Positions 10,945 through 18,862 of a stretch of 64,000 bases of DNA are shown in pieces. The stretch is from Metabacillus schmidteae (GTDB taxonomy: Bacteria > Bacillota > Bacilli > Bacillales > Bacillaceae). The DNA is taken from the NCBI RefSeq assembly GCF_903166545.1, contig NZ_CAESCH010000001.1, positions 3,786,001-3,850,000 of the forward strand, written 5' to 3'. Under the pieces are notes generated by a model, which worked only from the letters and a program-made list of their open reading frames with translations, made no database searches and had not been told where the DNA came from. Each line of letters starts with the position of its first letter. Position 1 is the first letter of the stretch. A program made the translations under genes and the position numbers.

Positions 10945-11847
10945 TTAGTCTAATGCTCGAACCTTTACATTGACGAGACCCGTTGGCTTCCACTGAAGGA
11001 AAAGAATAATAAAGGCAAAAACAATTACTTTCGCAATTGTTGCACTAGTAGATAGCTCAACAAATGTACTTAAAACACCCAAGATTAACGCCGCTAAGAT
11101 CGTGCCTTTTAGTTTTCCAACTCCACCTAAAATAACAATCATAAAAGCATCTACAATATAAGAAGTGCCAAGTGTTGGACCAATAGAACCGATTAACGTT
11201 AAGGAACAACCTGCAACCCCGGCAAATCCACTCCCCAGTGCAAAAGCCGTACTATCGACACTTCTAGTTGAGACACCTAGGCAAGACGCCATATTACGAT
11301 TTAACGTTACTGCTTTCATTCTTCTTCCTGAAGAGGTTTTATATAGATATATAAACAACATTAAAATGCTTACGAGAACAAGGGCGATAATAAATAAACG
11401 TTTATACGGGAAAGTAAGTCCTGCTACAGTAAGCCCACCATTTAACCATTCAGGTGCTACAACCGCAACATTTGGCGCACCAAAAATCGACCGGGCAGTT
11501 TGCTGCAATATAAGACTTACTCCCCATGTTGCCAGCAGGCTATCAAGTGGTCGTTCATAGAGAAATCTTACAATTGTTTTCTCCATAATAAGACCAATAA
11601 GTGCAGCAATTAAAAAGGATAAAGGAATTGAAAGAATAAAATAGTAGTCAAATAATGATTTTGGGAGATATTGAACAAACACTTGCTGGAGTACATAGGT
11701 GGTATATGCTCCAATCATGATAAATTCTCCATGAGCCATATTAATAATATTCATAAGACCGAATGTAATAGCGAGACCAAGCGCAATCAATAATAAAATT
11801 GATCCAAGACTAAGCCCATTGAATAATTGTGAAATAATAATCGACAA
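10945..11847 (-). CDS. urtB: Urea ABC transporter permease UrtB
   Basis: The LivH-like permease of the urea importer, 300 residues, strongly hydrophobic. It has [20 protein letters not shown] near the N-terminus and [20 protein letters not shown] near the C-terminus, the usual EAA-like contact with the ATPases. It follows urtA after a 167-base gap containing a stem-loop. Confidence 0.95.
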   Translation of the reverse strand: MSIIISQLFNGLSLGSILLLIALGLAITFGLMNIINMAHGEFIMIGAYTTYVLQQVFVQYLPKSLFDYYFILSIPLSFLIAALIGLIMEKTIVRFLYERPLDSLLATWGVSLILQQTARSIFGAPNVAVVAPEWLNGGLTVAGLTFPYKRLFIIALVLVSILMLFIYLYKTSSGRRMKAVTLNRNMASCLGVSTRSVDSTAFALGSGFAGVAGCSLTLIGSIGPTLGTSYIVDAFMIVILGGVGKLKGTILAALILGVLSTFVELSTSATIAKVIVFAFIILFLQWKPTGLVNVKVRALD

Positions 11848-11972
11848 GGACTTTTCCTCCTTTTCTGTGAAGATAATAGTTAAGCGGGATCAGATAATCA
11901 CGCTAGCAAATCATTTTCAAAAGGTACATTGTTATATCTAACCCTGATTTGCTCGTTACCTTCTTACCATTT

Positions 11973-12004
11973 AGATACCTAGCCAGCAATCAGACTAGGT
12001 ATCT
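11973..12004 (-). terminator. Stem-loop between urtA and urtB (partial terminator or mRNA stabiliser)
   Basis: AGATACCTAG (11973-11982) and CTAGGTATCT (11995-12004) form a perfect 10-bp stem with a 12-base loop just after the urtA stop. No long T-tract follows on the minus strand. Such hairpins behind solute-binding-protein genes commonly protect the upstream message or stop part of the transcripts; that role is inferred here. Confidence 0.65.
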
Positions 12005-12014
12005 ATTACTTTAC

Positions 12015-13268
12015 TTATTCCGGACTTAAACCTTCAGCCCAGTCATAAGACTTTAAGTATGGATCAGGCTTTACCTGCTCACCAGAATTCCAAACTTCCT
12101 TGAATTGCCCATCTGCCTGAACTTCTCCGATACGAACAGTCTTATAAATATGCTGTGTTTCACCGTCAATTTTCACAACACCACCCGGTGCTTTGAATTC
12201 GATGCCATCTGACGCTTCCTTTACTTTATCTACTTCAAAGGAGCCGGCTTTTTCAACTGCTTCTTTCCATAAATAAACAGCAATATAAGCTGCTTCAATC
12301 GGATCACCAGTTACTCTGTCTTCACCATATTTAGCTTTATAATTCTCAACAAAAGTCTTATTCTCTGGAGTATCTGTTGTTTGATAATAATTCCATGCTG
12401 CATAATGTCCTTCTAATACATCTGTTCCAATTCCACGAATTTCTTCTTCAGCTACACTTACTGACATAACAGGAATGTCTTCAGGAGTTATTCCTGCATC
12501 TTTAAGTTGTTTGAAGAAAGCAACATTACTGTCTCCATTTAACGTATTGAATATAGCATCTGGTTTTTCTGCTTTTATCTTACTAATAATGGTGTTGTAA
12601 TCTGTGTGTCCGAGAGGTGTGTATTCTTCTGCAACTACTGTTCCTCCTTTTGCTTTAAGTTGTGCATTCACAATTTTATTTGCTGTACGAGGAAATACAT
12701 AATCAGATCCTACTAAGAAAATATTTTTACCTTGATTTTCCAACATCCAATCGATAGCAGGGACAATTTGTTGATTGGTTGTAGCACCTGTATAAAAAAT
12801 ATTTGGAGATTGTTCCATCCCCTCGTACTGAACTGGATACCATAATAAACCATTATTTTGTTCTACAACTGGAAGCATTGCTTTACGGCTTGCAGAAGTC
12901 CATCCACCAAAAATGGTTGCTACTTTATCTTGTTGAAGAAGTTTTCTTGCCTTTTCTGCGAAAGTTGGCCAGTCCGAAGCTCCATCTTCAACGATTGGCT
13001 CGATCTGCTTTCCTAATACTCCACCTGCAGCATTAATTTCCTCAATTGCCATTAACTCTGCATCACGTAAGGAAACCTCACTTATCGCCATCGTTCCACT
13101 TAAAGAATGTAAAATACCGACTTGAACTGTATCACTGTCAGTACTAGTTGTTGCGGATGAATTACTTGATTCATTTTCCGAGGTCGGATTACTCGTCTGG
13201 GCTGCACAAGCACCTAGCATAAATACAGACATAATCATAGCTAAAATCCCTTTTTTTACTTTCAACAC
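12015..13268 (-). CDS. urtA: Urea ABC transporter substrate-binding lipoprotein UrtA
   Basis: The extracellular urea receptor of the UrtABCDE importer. The N-terminus has a lipoprotein signal ending MLGACAAQ, with the lipid-modified cysteine, then a Ser/Thr-rich linker and a periplasmic-binding-protein type I fold ([31 protein letters not shown]). An in-frame upstream ATG at 13313 lacks an RBS. GGGAG at about 13276-13280 points to GTG 13268 or TTG 13265 as the start. It is the first gene of a twelve-gene urt-ure operon with a GlnR/TnrA box upstream. Confidence 0.93.
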   Translation of the reverse strand: MLKVKKGILAMIMSVFMLGACAAQTSNPTSENESSNSSATTSTDSDTVQVGILHSLSGTMAISEVSLRDAELMAIEEINAAGGVLGKQIEPIVEDGASDWPTFAEKARKLLQQDKVATIFGGWTSASRKAMLPVVEQNNGLLWYPVQYEGMEQSPNIFYTGATTNQQIVPAIDWMLENQGKNIFLVGSDYVFPRTANKIVNAQLKAKGGTVVAEEYTPLGHTDYNTIISKIKAEKPDAIFNTLNGDSNVAFFKQLKDAGITPEDIPVMSVSVAEEEIRGIGTDVLEGHYAAWNYYQTTDTPENKTFVENYKAKYGEDRVTGDPIEAAYIAVYLWKEAVEKAGSFEVDKVKEASDGIEFKAPGGVVKIDGETQHIYKTVRIGEVQADGQFKEVWNSGEQVKPDPYLKSYDWAEGLSPE

Positions 13269-13289
13269 ATCAACACTCCCTTTTTCTGT

Positions 13290-13318
13290 AATATAACTAA
13301 CAACAAAAGACATAAACC
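13290..13318 (-). promoter_or_regulatory. Probable urtA promoter (weak -35, activator-dependent type)
   Basis: A TATATT -10 candidate (13290-13295, minus strand) lies about 22 bases upstream of the likely GTG start. The hexamer 17 bases further up (GGTTTA) is a poor -35. The GlnR/TnrA box is centred about 55 bases upstream of the expected transcription start, close to the spacing of TnrA-activated promoters. The call is inferred. Confidence 0.45.
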
Positions 13319-13329
13319 CTAACCTAATA

Positions 13330-13346
13330 TGTAAGAAAAGTTAACA
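13330..13346. promoter_or_regulatory. GlnR/TnrA-type box upstream of urtA
   Basis: TGTAAGAAAAGTTAACA fits the palindromic consensus TGTNA-N7-TNACA at every fixed position. TnrA and GlnR are the nitrogen regulators of Bacillus and control urea and ammonium genes. The site sits 62 bp upstream of the urtA start codon, in a suitable position for TnrA activation. Confidence 0.75.
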
Positions 13347-13418
13347 TTTATATATTCACATTATACAGAATTTCCCTAACTAAACAATATTTTTTTGTAA
13401 TTTTTCAAAAACTTTTAA

Positions 13419-13432
13419 TGTAATCGCTAACA
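13419..13432. promoter_or_regulatory. cre-like CcpA site upstream of the urt-ure operon
   Basis: TGTAATCGCTAACA fits the cre consensus TGWNANCGNTNWCA at all fixed positions. It lies about 150 bp upstream of urtA, behind the GlnR/TnrA box. CcpA binding would link the operon to carbon status, but the distance makes a direct effect uncertain. Confidence 0.45.
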
Positions 13433-13532
13433 TATAGAGTGGTTCTATCCTTCGTTTTATGTAATAATTCAATAATTACGTCATATTTTATTACAAGCAT
13501 TTTCAGCATCGTTAACCATCTACTGTCAAATT

Positions 13533-13569
13533 TTTCAAAATAAAGAGGCTATCTAATACAGATAGCCTC
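13533..13569 (-). terminator. Rho-independent terminator of the CAP-domain gene
   Basis: GAGGCTATCT (13545-13554) pairs with AGATAGCCTC (13560-13569) around a 5-base loop, followed on the minus strand by TTTATTTT. It lies 7 bases after the CAP-gene stop and insulates the urt promoter region. Confidence 0.9.
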
Positions 13570-13576
13570 AGTCTGG

Positions 13577-14650
13577 TTATTTTCCAATAAACATTTGCGT
13601 CCAGTGATGACCATTAGAGTCATAACCAATCCCAATATGGGTAAAATCTTTACTTAAAATATTCTTTCTGTGCCCTTCACTATTCATCCATGCCTGAACA
13701 ACTTCTTGTGCTGAGCGTTGACCTTGGGCAATGTTCTCTCCAGCCGTTTTATACGTCACACCAAAATCTCTCATCATATCAAACGGAGAACCATAGGTAG
13801 GACTTGTATGTGAGAAATAGTTATTTTGACGCATATCTTCAGATTTTTTCTGAGCTACGCCACTTAATTGCGTGTCTGCTTTAAGTGCTGGTAATCCATT
13901 TTTCTTTCTTTCAGCATTTGTTAAATCAATTACCTGTTGTGCAACTTGACTAACCCCTTGACCCTGAGACTTATTTTCCTTTGGAGCTTCAGCTGGTGCT
14001 TGTTTTTGCTGCTGTTCAGGAGCTTGCTCTTTTGGTTGGGCAGGCGCTTGCTCTTGTTGCTGAGTAGGTGCTTGCTCTTTTGGTTGGGCAGGCGCTTGCT
14101 CTTGTTGCTGAGCAGGTGCTTGATTTTGTTGTTGATTAGTTTGAGCTTGTTGATCAGTAGGTGCCTGCTGTCTGTCTGCAGCCTGTTGTTGTTGTGATTG
14201 ACCTTGCAGAGCAAACTGATTACCATATTGAAGAGCTCTCTCTTTTTGTTGATCAATAAATTGACGTGCCTGCTGTTCAGCTTCTTCTTTAGAATTAGCT
14301 CTTATAAATTTAAATTTAGCATCTTGTACAGCAATAGCTCTTGTATGCGGATATTCTTTACTTGTTAAATCTGTTTTTGAGCTTGAAATAGTCATGTTAT
14401 TAGGATCTCTTGTTGGCATCCGATCTCTCATATAACCGAAATCATCATTTACCCTATTGTTTTCAGGGTGGCGGGTATCGATGTCTCTTGCTAATGGACC
14501 ATAACTACGGCCATTATAATTTACATTTTCTGCAACATCGACATTATTGTCTCTATATTCACCATCTAATGCACCTTCATTGTTGTTACATGCGACTAAT
14601 CCAACAATCATCACACTAGTTGCAACTAATCCAAGCTTCTTTTTTATCAA
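13577..14650 (-). CDS. CAP-domain (SCP/YkwD-like) lipoprotein with Gln/Pro-rich linker
   Basis: The N-terminus is a lipoprotein signal (LGLVATSVMIVGLVACNNN, lipobox LVAC). A YhcN-like stretch follows, then a low-complexity linker rich in QAPAQ/KEQAP repeats at about residues 160-225, and a C-terminal CAP domain (about 237-357) with LTNAERKKNGLPAL, GENIAQG and SEGHRKNILS. CAP proteins are secreted; their biochemical role in Bacillus is unclear, though YkwD-type members are tied to spores and the cell surface. The start is TTG 14650 with AAAGGAGGGG eight bases upstream; the in-frame upstream ATG lacks an RBS. Confidence 0.85.
   Translation of the reverse strand: MIKKKLGLVATSVMIVGLVACNNNEGALDGEYRDNNVDVAENVNYNGRSYGPLARDIDTRHPENNRVNDDFGYMRDRMPTRDPNNMTISSSKTDLTSKEYPHTRAIAVQDAKFKFIRANSKEEAEQQARQFIDQQKERALQYGNQFALQGQSQQQQAADRQQAPTDQQAQTNQQQNQAPAQQQEQAPAQPKEQAPTQQQEQAPAQPKEQAPEQQQKQAPAEAPKENKSQGQGVSQVAQQVIDLTNAERKKNGLPALKADTQLSGVAQKKSEDMRQNNYFSHTSPTYGSPFDMMRDFGVTYKTAGENIAQGQRSAQEVVQAWMNSEGHRKNILSKDFTHIGIGYDSNGHHWTQMFIGK
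14022..14117 (-). repeat. Two tandem 48-bp repeats coding the Gln/Pro linker
   Basis: Two near-identical 48-bp units (14022-14069 and 14070-14117) encode 16-residue blocks QAPAQPKEQAP(T/E)QQQ(E/K). Shorter degenerate units flank them. This is a slippage-prone linker between the lipid anchor and the CAP domain; its length probably varies between strains. Confidence 0.8.
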
Positions 14651-14767
14651 TCCAAACCCCTCCTTTATTAAAATCACCTACCTTTATATTTTCTTTATTT
14701 TTGAAAAAACTATTGATGGTAATAAACTTGTGAAATGGAGGATTACATACAATTTGGGTAAGAAACA

Positions 14768-14804
14768 CCAAAAAGGCTGCCTTATATAAAAGGCAACCTT
14801 TTTC
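14768..14804 (-). terminator. Terminator of the M20 peptidase gene
   Basis: Complementary AAAAAGG and CCTTTTT arms extended through GCCTT/AAAGGC form a strong stem, with T-runs on both strands. It lies just beyond the peptidase stop. Confidence 0.85.
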
Positions 14805-14808
14805 TTAA

Positions 14809-15933
14809 TTACTGTTGTGCAACTTCTTGAATAATTGCTAAAACCAACTCAGCTGTTTTTTCCAGCTCTTCAATCGGCATCTTCTCATTTGTTGTATGAA
14901 TTTCTTCATACCCAACCGCTAAATTGACAGTAGGTACTCCATTTCCTGCAATGACATTTGCATCACTACCGCCACCGCTTGTTTGAAGCTCGCTTTGACG
15001 TCCAATTTTGGCCGCAGCTCTCTTCGCCACTTCAACTACATGGTCGCCATCACCAAATTTGAAACCAGGGTACATGACGTCTACTTCTACTTCAGCTTTT
15101 CCTCCCATTTCAGAAGCAACACTTTCAAATGCATCTTTCATTTTTTTCACTTGTGCTTCCATTTTTTCCGGGATAAGAGATCTAGCTTCAGCCAAAATAT
15201 GAACAAGATCACAAACAATGTTAGTCTGCGTTCCACCCTCGAAACGACCAATGTTTGCTGTTGTTTCATGATCAATTCTACCTAGAGGCATTTTTGCAAT
15301 CGCCTTTGCCGCAATAGTAATGGCAGATACACCTTTTTCCGGTGCTACACCAGCATGCGCTGTTTTTCCATAAATGGTCGCTTTCACTTTTGCTTGAGTT
15401 GGAGCAGCCACAATGATTGTACCAACTTTACCATCACTATCCAGAGCATATCCGTATTTAGCAGTCATTAAACTAGGATCTAACGCCTTTGCACCTACTA
15501 GACCTGACTCTTCACCAGCAGTAATTACAAATTCAATTTTTCCATGAGCAACACTTTGCTCCTTCAGGGTTTTAATCGCCTCAAGCATTGCCGCTAAACC
15601 AGCCTTATCATCTGCACCAAGAATCGTCGTTCCATCTGTCACTACATACCCATCTTTAATACTTGGTTTAATTCCTTTACCCGGAACAACCGTGTCCATG
15701 TGAGAAGTAAAATAAATGGTATCAACATTTTCTGCTGTTGCTTCGAGAGTACAGATCAAGTTTCCAGCTCCATGACCAGTTGTTTTCATGGAGTCATCTT
15801 CAATTACGTTTAAACCTAGATCTGTAAATTTTTGCTTTAGTACTTTTGCAATTTCTGTTTCAAATTTTGTTTCTGAATCAATTTGAACGAGTTCTAAAAA
15901 CTCATCAAGTAAGCGTTCTTTATTAATCATCAT
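14809..15933 (-). CDS. yqjE: M20-family tripeptidase T-like metallopeptidase (YqjE)
   Basis: A cytoplasmic zinc aminopeptidase-like protein of 374 residues. Metal-site motifs are FTSHMDTVVPGKG (about 73-85), GADDKAGLAAMLE (about 105-117) and ITAGEESGLVGAKAL (about 137-151), with the M20 dimerisation domain between. A late histidine motif near the C-terminus (EEIHTTNEKM) completes the site. It matches YqjE of B. subtilis and follows the carboxylase gene by 18 bases. The substrate is probably a short peptide but is not certain. The start may be either of two adjacent ATGs (15933 or 15930). Confidence 0.88.
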   Translation of the reverse strand: MMINKERLLDEFLELVQIDSETKFETEIAKVLKQKFTDLGLNVIEDDSMKTTGHGAGNLICTLEATAENVDTIYFTSHMDTVVPGKGIKPSIKDGYVVTDGTTILGADDKAGLAAMLEAIKTLKEQSVAHGKIEFVITAGEESGLVGAKALDPSLMTAKYGYALDSDGKVGTIIVAAPTQAKVKATIYGKTAHAGVAPEKGVSAITIAAKAIAKMPLGRIDHETTANIGRFEGGTQTNIVCDLVHILAEARSLIPEKMEAQVKKMKDAFESVASEMGGKAEVEVDVMYPGFKFGDGDHVVEVAKRAAAKIGRQSELQTSGGGSDANVIAGNGVPTVNLAVGYEEIHTTNEKMPIEELEKTAELVLAIIQEVAQQ

Positions 15934-15951
15934 TTATTACCTCCAATTAAA

Positions 15952-17505
15952 TTAAAGGGGAATATTCCCATGCTTCTTTGTTGGTCTACTTTCTTTTTTG
16001 GTTTTTAACATGTCAAGTGCCTGAATAATCTTAATTCGGGTTTCTCGCGGATCAATAACATCATCGACCATTCCTTGACTTGCCGCAACATATGGATTTG
16101 CAAACTTTTGACGATATTCCTCAATTTTTTGCGCTCTCGTTTGTTCAGGATTAGCACTTTCTTCAATTTCCTTTGCAAATATAATATTAGCTGCTCCTTG
16201 TGGTCCCATTACCGCTATCTCTGCATTTGGCCAAGCAAAAACAAGATCTGCTCCTATTGATTTACTATTCAATGCAACGTATGCACCCCCATAAGCTTTA
16301 CGTAAGATAATCGTTAACTTGGGAACTGTCGCTTCAGAGTATGCATATAAAATCTTTGCACCATGTCGGATAATACCGCCATGTTCCTGTTTGACACCCG
16401 GAAAGAAACCAGTGACATCTTCAAATGTTATGAGTGGAATTTGAAACGAATCACAGAAGCGAATAAACCTGGCTGCTTTATCAGATGAGTCAATATCTAG
16501 TCCACCTGCCATATATTTTGGCTGATTACAAACAAGTCCCACTACCTCTCCCTTTATTCTCGCTAATCCAATTACGATGTTTTTGGCAAAGTTTTTATGT
16601 ATTTCAAAAAAAGAGTCTTTATCAACAACCTGTTCAACTACGAGTCGAACATCGTAAGGACGAACAGTGTCAAAAGGAATAACCTCTGTTAAATCAGGGC
16701 GATAATCTGATTCCCCATTATATTGAGAGACTGGTGGTTTTTGTTCATTATTTTGTGGTAAATAACATAATAAATTCCGTACTTGGTTTAGTACTTCCTT
16801 TTCAGTTTCTCCAGAAAAATGAGCATTACCACTTATTGTATTATGTACAGTAGCTCCTCCTAAATCCTCGGAGCTTATCTTTTCACCTGTTACAGTTTCA
16901 ATCACTTTTGGTCCTGTAATAAACATCTGACTTGTCTTTTCCACCATAAACACAAAATCTGTAATTGCGGGTGAGTAGACCGCTCCGCCAGCACATGGCC
17001 CAAGAATGACAGAAATTTGAGGAATCACACCTGAGTAGATCGTGTTTCTGTAAAAAATTTGTCCGTAACCATCTAATGATACCACACCTTCCTGTATTCT
17101 CGCACCGCCTGAGTCGTTGAGTCCAATAAAAGGTGTGCCGTTTTTTGCAGCTAGATCCATGACAGCAGCAATCTTCTTTGCATGCATTTCACCCAATGCT
17201 CCTCCAAAAACGGTAAAATCCTGAGAAAATAAATATACTGGCCTTCCATGTACTTTACCGAATCCTGTAACAACTCCATCACCAGGACCTTTTTTAGAGG
17301 AAAGTCCAAAGTCATTGCACCTATGCTCAATAAATGGATTGATTTCAACGAATGATCCTTCATCAAGTAATAGATCAATTCTCTCTCTAGCCGTTAGTTT
17401 TCCCTTTTCGTGTTGTTTTTCTACTTTTTTATCCCCACCGCCAAGTTCCACTTCACGTCTTCTATCGTATAATTCATTTATCTTGTCATAAATATCATGA
17501 TTCAT
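15952..17505 (-). CDS. yqjD: Acyl-CoA carboxylase carboxyltransferase (beta) subunit, propionyl-CoA carboxylase type
   Basis: The biotin-dependent carboxyltransferase subunit that would carboxylate propionyl-CoA to methylmalonyl-CoA. The 517-residue protein has the tandem crotonase-like halves, with GGARIQEGV in the N-half and PGVKQEHGGIIRHGAKILYA and RKAYGGAYVALNSK in the C-half. The start is ATG 17505 after GGGGGTGA, overlapping the epimerase gene by 11 bases; a longer upstream reading is only the epimerase in another frame. No biotin carboxylase or carrier gene adjoins it, so it must borrow these, possibly AccC/AccB. Confidence 0.9.
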   Translation of the reverse strand: MNHDIYDKINELYDRRREVELGGGDKKVEKQHEKGKLTARERIDLLLDEGSFVEINPFIEHRCNDFGLSSKKGPGDGVVTGFGKVHGRPVYLFSQDFTVFGGALGEMHAKKIAAVMDLAAKNGTPFIGLNDSGGARIQEGVVSLDGYGQIFYRNTIYSGVIPQISVILGPCAGGAVYSPAITDFVFMVEKTSQMFITGPKVIETVTGEKISSEDLGGATVHNTISGNAHFSGETEKEVLNQVRNLLCYLPQNNEQKPPVSQYNGESDYRPDLTEVIPFDTVRPYDVRLVVEQVVDKDSFFEIHKNFAKNIVIGLARIKGEVVGLVCNQPKYMAGGLDIDSSDKAARFIRFCDSFQIPLITFEDVTGFFPGVKQEHGGIIRHGAKILYAYSEATVPKLTIILRKAYGGAYVALNSKSIGADLVFAWPNAEIAVMGPQGAANIIFAKEIEESANPEQTRAQKIEEYRQKFANPYVAASQGMVDDVIDPRETRIKIIQALDMLKTKKESRPTKKHGNIPL

Positions 17506-17920
17506 TCCGCTCACCCCCATCATTTTTTTCACATAATTCAACCAATACGTTTTTAGCTGCTTTGGGATGTAGAAATGCAATTTGAAAATTAGCCGCTCCC
17601 ATTCGAGGTACTTCATCAATAAGGGGAATACCGTTTGTTTTTAATTCTACTAGTCGAGAGGAAAGATCATTCACTCCAAATGCTATATGATGGATACCTT
17701 CTCCTTTTTTTTGCAAAAAATTTGCTATTGGACTTTCGGATGACATTGGTTCCAGTAATTCAATCTTTGTTTCCTCAGCTGATAAAAATGCAACTTTAAC
17801 TTGCTGTGAGTGAACCTCTTCCGTTCCTATATATTTCAACCGCAAAACATCCTTATAAAAAGGCAATGCTTCTTCAATTGAATAAACAGCAATTCCAATA
17901 TGATCAATTTTCTTTACCAT
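17495..17920 (-). CDS. mce: Methylmalonyl-CoA epimerase
   Basis: A small glyoxalase/VOC-fold enzyme interconverting (S)- and (R)-methylmalonyl-CoA. The metal ligands are in KIDHIGIAV, KIELLEP, GIHHIAFGV and LVELCEK. The start is ATG 17920, preceded by AAGGTGGGG. It is the first gene of the pair with the carboxylase (yqjC-yqjD in B. subtilis) and has a cre site just upstream. Together with mutAB about 6 kb away it completes propionyl-CoA to succinyl-CoA. Confidence 0.88.
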   Translation of the reverse strand: MVKKIDHIGIAVYSIEEALPFYKDVLRLKYIGTEEVHSQQVKVAFLSAEETKIELLEPMSSESPIANFLQKKGEGIHHIAFGVNDLSSRLVELKTNGIPLIDEVPRMGAANFQIAFLHPKAAKNVLVELCEKNDGGERNES

Positions 17921-17939
17921 TTGTAACCCCACCTTTTCA

Positions 17940-17953
17940 TGAAAGCGTTATCA
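17940..17953. promoter_or_regulatory. cre site (CcpA operator) ahead of the epimerase-carboxylase pair
   Basis: TGAAAGCGTTATCA matches the cre consensus TGWNANCGNTNWCA at all fixed positions. It lies 20 bp upstream of the epimerase start codon, where CcpA would block transcription in the leader. This suggests repression of propionyl-CoA use during growth on preferred sugars. Confidence 0.7.
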
Positions 17954-18025
17954 CAATATAATAATCTTCTCTTCCTAATAAAGAAATCCCTCTTTTTTTG
18001 ACGAATTTCTTTCACATTTTAATGG

Positions 18026-18054
18026 TTGTCCGATTGATCCTTTCACGTTAGAAT
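18026..18054 (+). promoter_or_regulatory. Sigma-A promoter of the prli42-like gene
   Basis: TTGTCC (18026-18031) and TAGAAT (18049-18054) are separated by exactly 17 bp, giving a start near 18061 and a leader of about 18 bases to the ATG. Confidence 0.7.
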
Positions 18055-18078
18055 AAGAGTAACAAGGAGTGAAGAAAT

Positions 18079-18171
18079 ATGTCCCGAAAAACACAAAAAG
18101 TTTTTGTTTATTTAATGATTGGCGTTATGCTGATTACGACTTTACTTGCAGGTGTTTCTGCTTGGTTTTAA
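18079..18171 (+). CDS. prli42: Prli42-like stressosome-associated membrane microprotein (30 aa)
   Basis: The 30-residue product has a basic N-terminus (MSRKTQKV) and one transmembrane segment (FVYLMIGVMLITTLLAGVSAWF). Prli42 of Listeria anchors the stressosome to the membrane, and homologues of this size and pattern occur in Bacillus. AAGGAGTG precedes the ATG by a normal distance and a good sigma-A promoter lies upstream. The gene is divergent from the epimerase gene. The family assignment rests on size, topology and charge. Confidence 0.75.
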   Translation: MSRKTQKVFVYLMIGVMLITTLLAGVSAWF

Positions 18172-18275
18172 GAATAAAAAAAAGATATTGTAAAATACTT
18201 GGCATGTCGCTAATTCTTAATGCCTTTGTTTTACTTATACTATCTTCCATAAAATTTTAGACTATCCGATTATAT

Positions 18276-18323
18276 AAAAAAGAGCCTGACCACAATTTAT
18301 TATTGTGGTTCAGACTCTTTTTT
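18276..18323. terminator. Bidirectional terminator between prli42 and the L,D-transpeptidase gene
   Basis: An A-rich arm (18276-18296) and its T-rich complement (18302-18323) form a stem of about 20 bp with one mismatch and a short loop. It can serve both convergent genes; the transpeptidase stop codon falls in it. Confidence 0.9.
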
Positions 18324-18824
18324 AATAGCTCCATTTTCAACTGCTAACTGCTCAAAAGATAAATCAGAATTTGTAATGAAAACTTTTGTTCCTAAAGGAA
18401 TATTTTCATAAATAGCTTCCACTACTTTGTTTTGTAATCTTACACATCCTTGAGTAACATAGGAGCCTATTGATTGATCATTGTTTGTCCCGTGTATACC
18501 ATATGTCCGTCCATCAGTTCCTTCAGCATCAAAGCCTATCCACCTGGTGCCAAGCGGATTCCTTTTATCACCACCAGGTATGTTCTTTTTACGATAATAC
18601 GGATCAACCGCTTTAACGATAACAGTAAATTCACCTTCAGGAGTATGCTCTTCAGTTATACCTGTTGCGACTTGATAAATCTCTTTTACTTCATTATCAT
18701 TGACAAACGCCAGTTCATTTGTTTGCTTATTAATAATTAAATACGGATCACCTGGAAGAGGATTTTCACCGAGTGGCCAAATTGGGGATTGAATAATGAA
18801 AAGAAAAAGAAGCAAATATCTCAT
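18300..18824 (-). CDS. yqjB: L,D-transpeptidase catalytic-domain protein (YqjB/YkuD-like)
   Basis: A secreted protein of 174 residues with an N-terminal hydrophobic signal (MRYLLLFLFIIQSPIWPL) and a YkuD domain. The catalytic motif HGTN...SIGSYVTQGCVRLQN holds the active-site histidine and cysteine. L,D-transpeptidases make 3-3 cross-links or modify peptidoglycan outside the membrane. The DPYLIINKQTNELAFV start of the domain is typical. It is single-domain, without LysM repeats. The position matches yqjB of B. subtilis. Confidence 0.87.
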   Translation of the reverse strand: MRYLLLFLFIIQSPIWPLGENPLPGDPYLIINKQTNELAFVNDNEVKEIYQVATGITEEHTPEGEFTVIVKAVDPYYRKKNIPGGDKRNPLGTRWIGFDAEGTDGRTYGIHGTNNDQSIGSYVTQGCVRLQNKVVEAIYENIPLGTKVFITNSDLSFEQLAVENGAIKKESEPQ

Positions 18825-18862
18825 TCAATCAGCATCCTTTTTCCCTTAATATGATCTATAAG

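Noticed and set aside
14022..14117. Tandem repeats that could suggest a CRISPR-like array
   Set aside because: The units are directly adjacent with no spacers and are in frame within a protein-coding linker.
13930..14256. 108-codon low-complexity ORF inside the CAP gene
   Set aside because: It is the Gln/Pro repeat read in another frame; the LLSNKSKRLPNQKSK repeats are an artefact of the DNA repeats.
18172..18260. A possible short second membrane ORF after prli42 (MSLILNAFVLLILSSIKF)
   Set aside because: There is no RBS and the hydrophobic reading is expected from AT-rich DNA.
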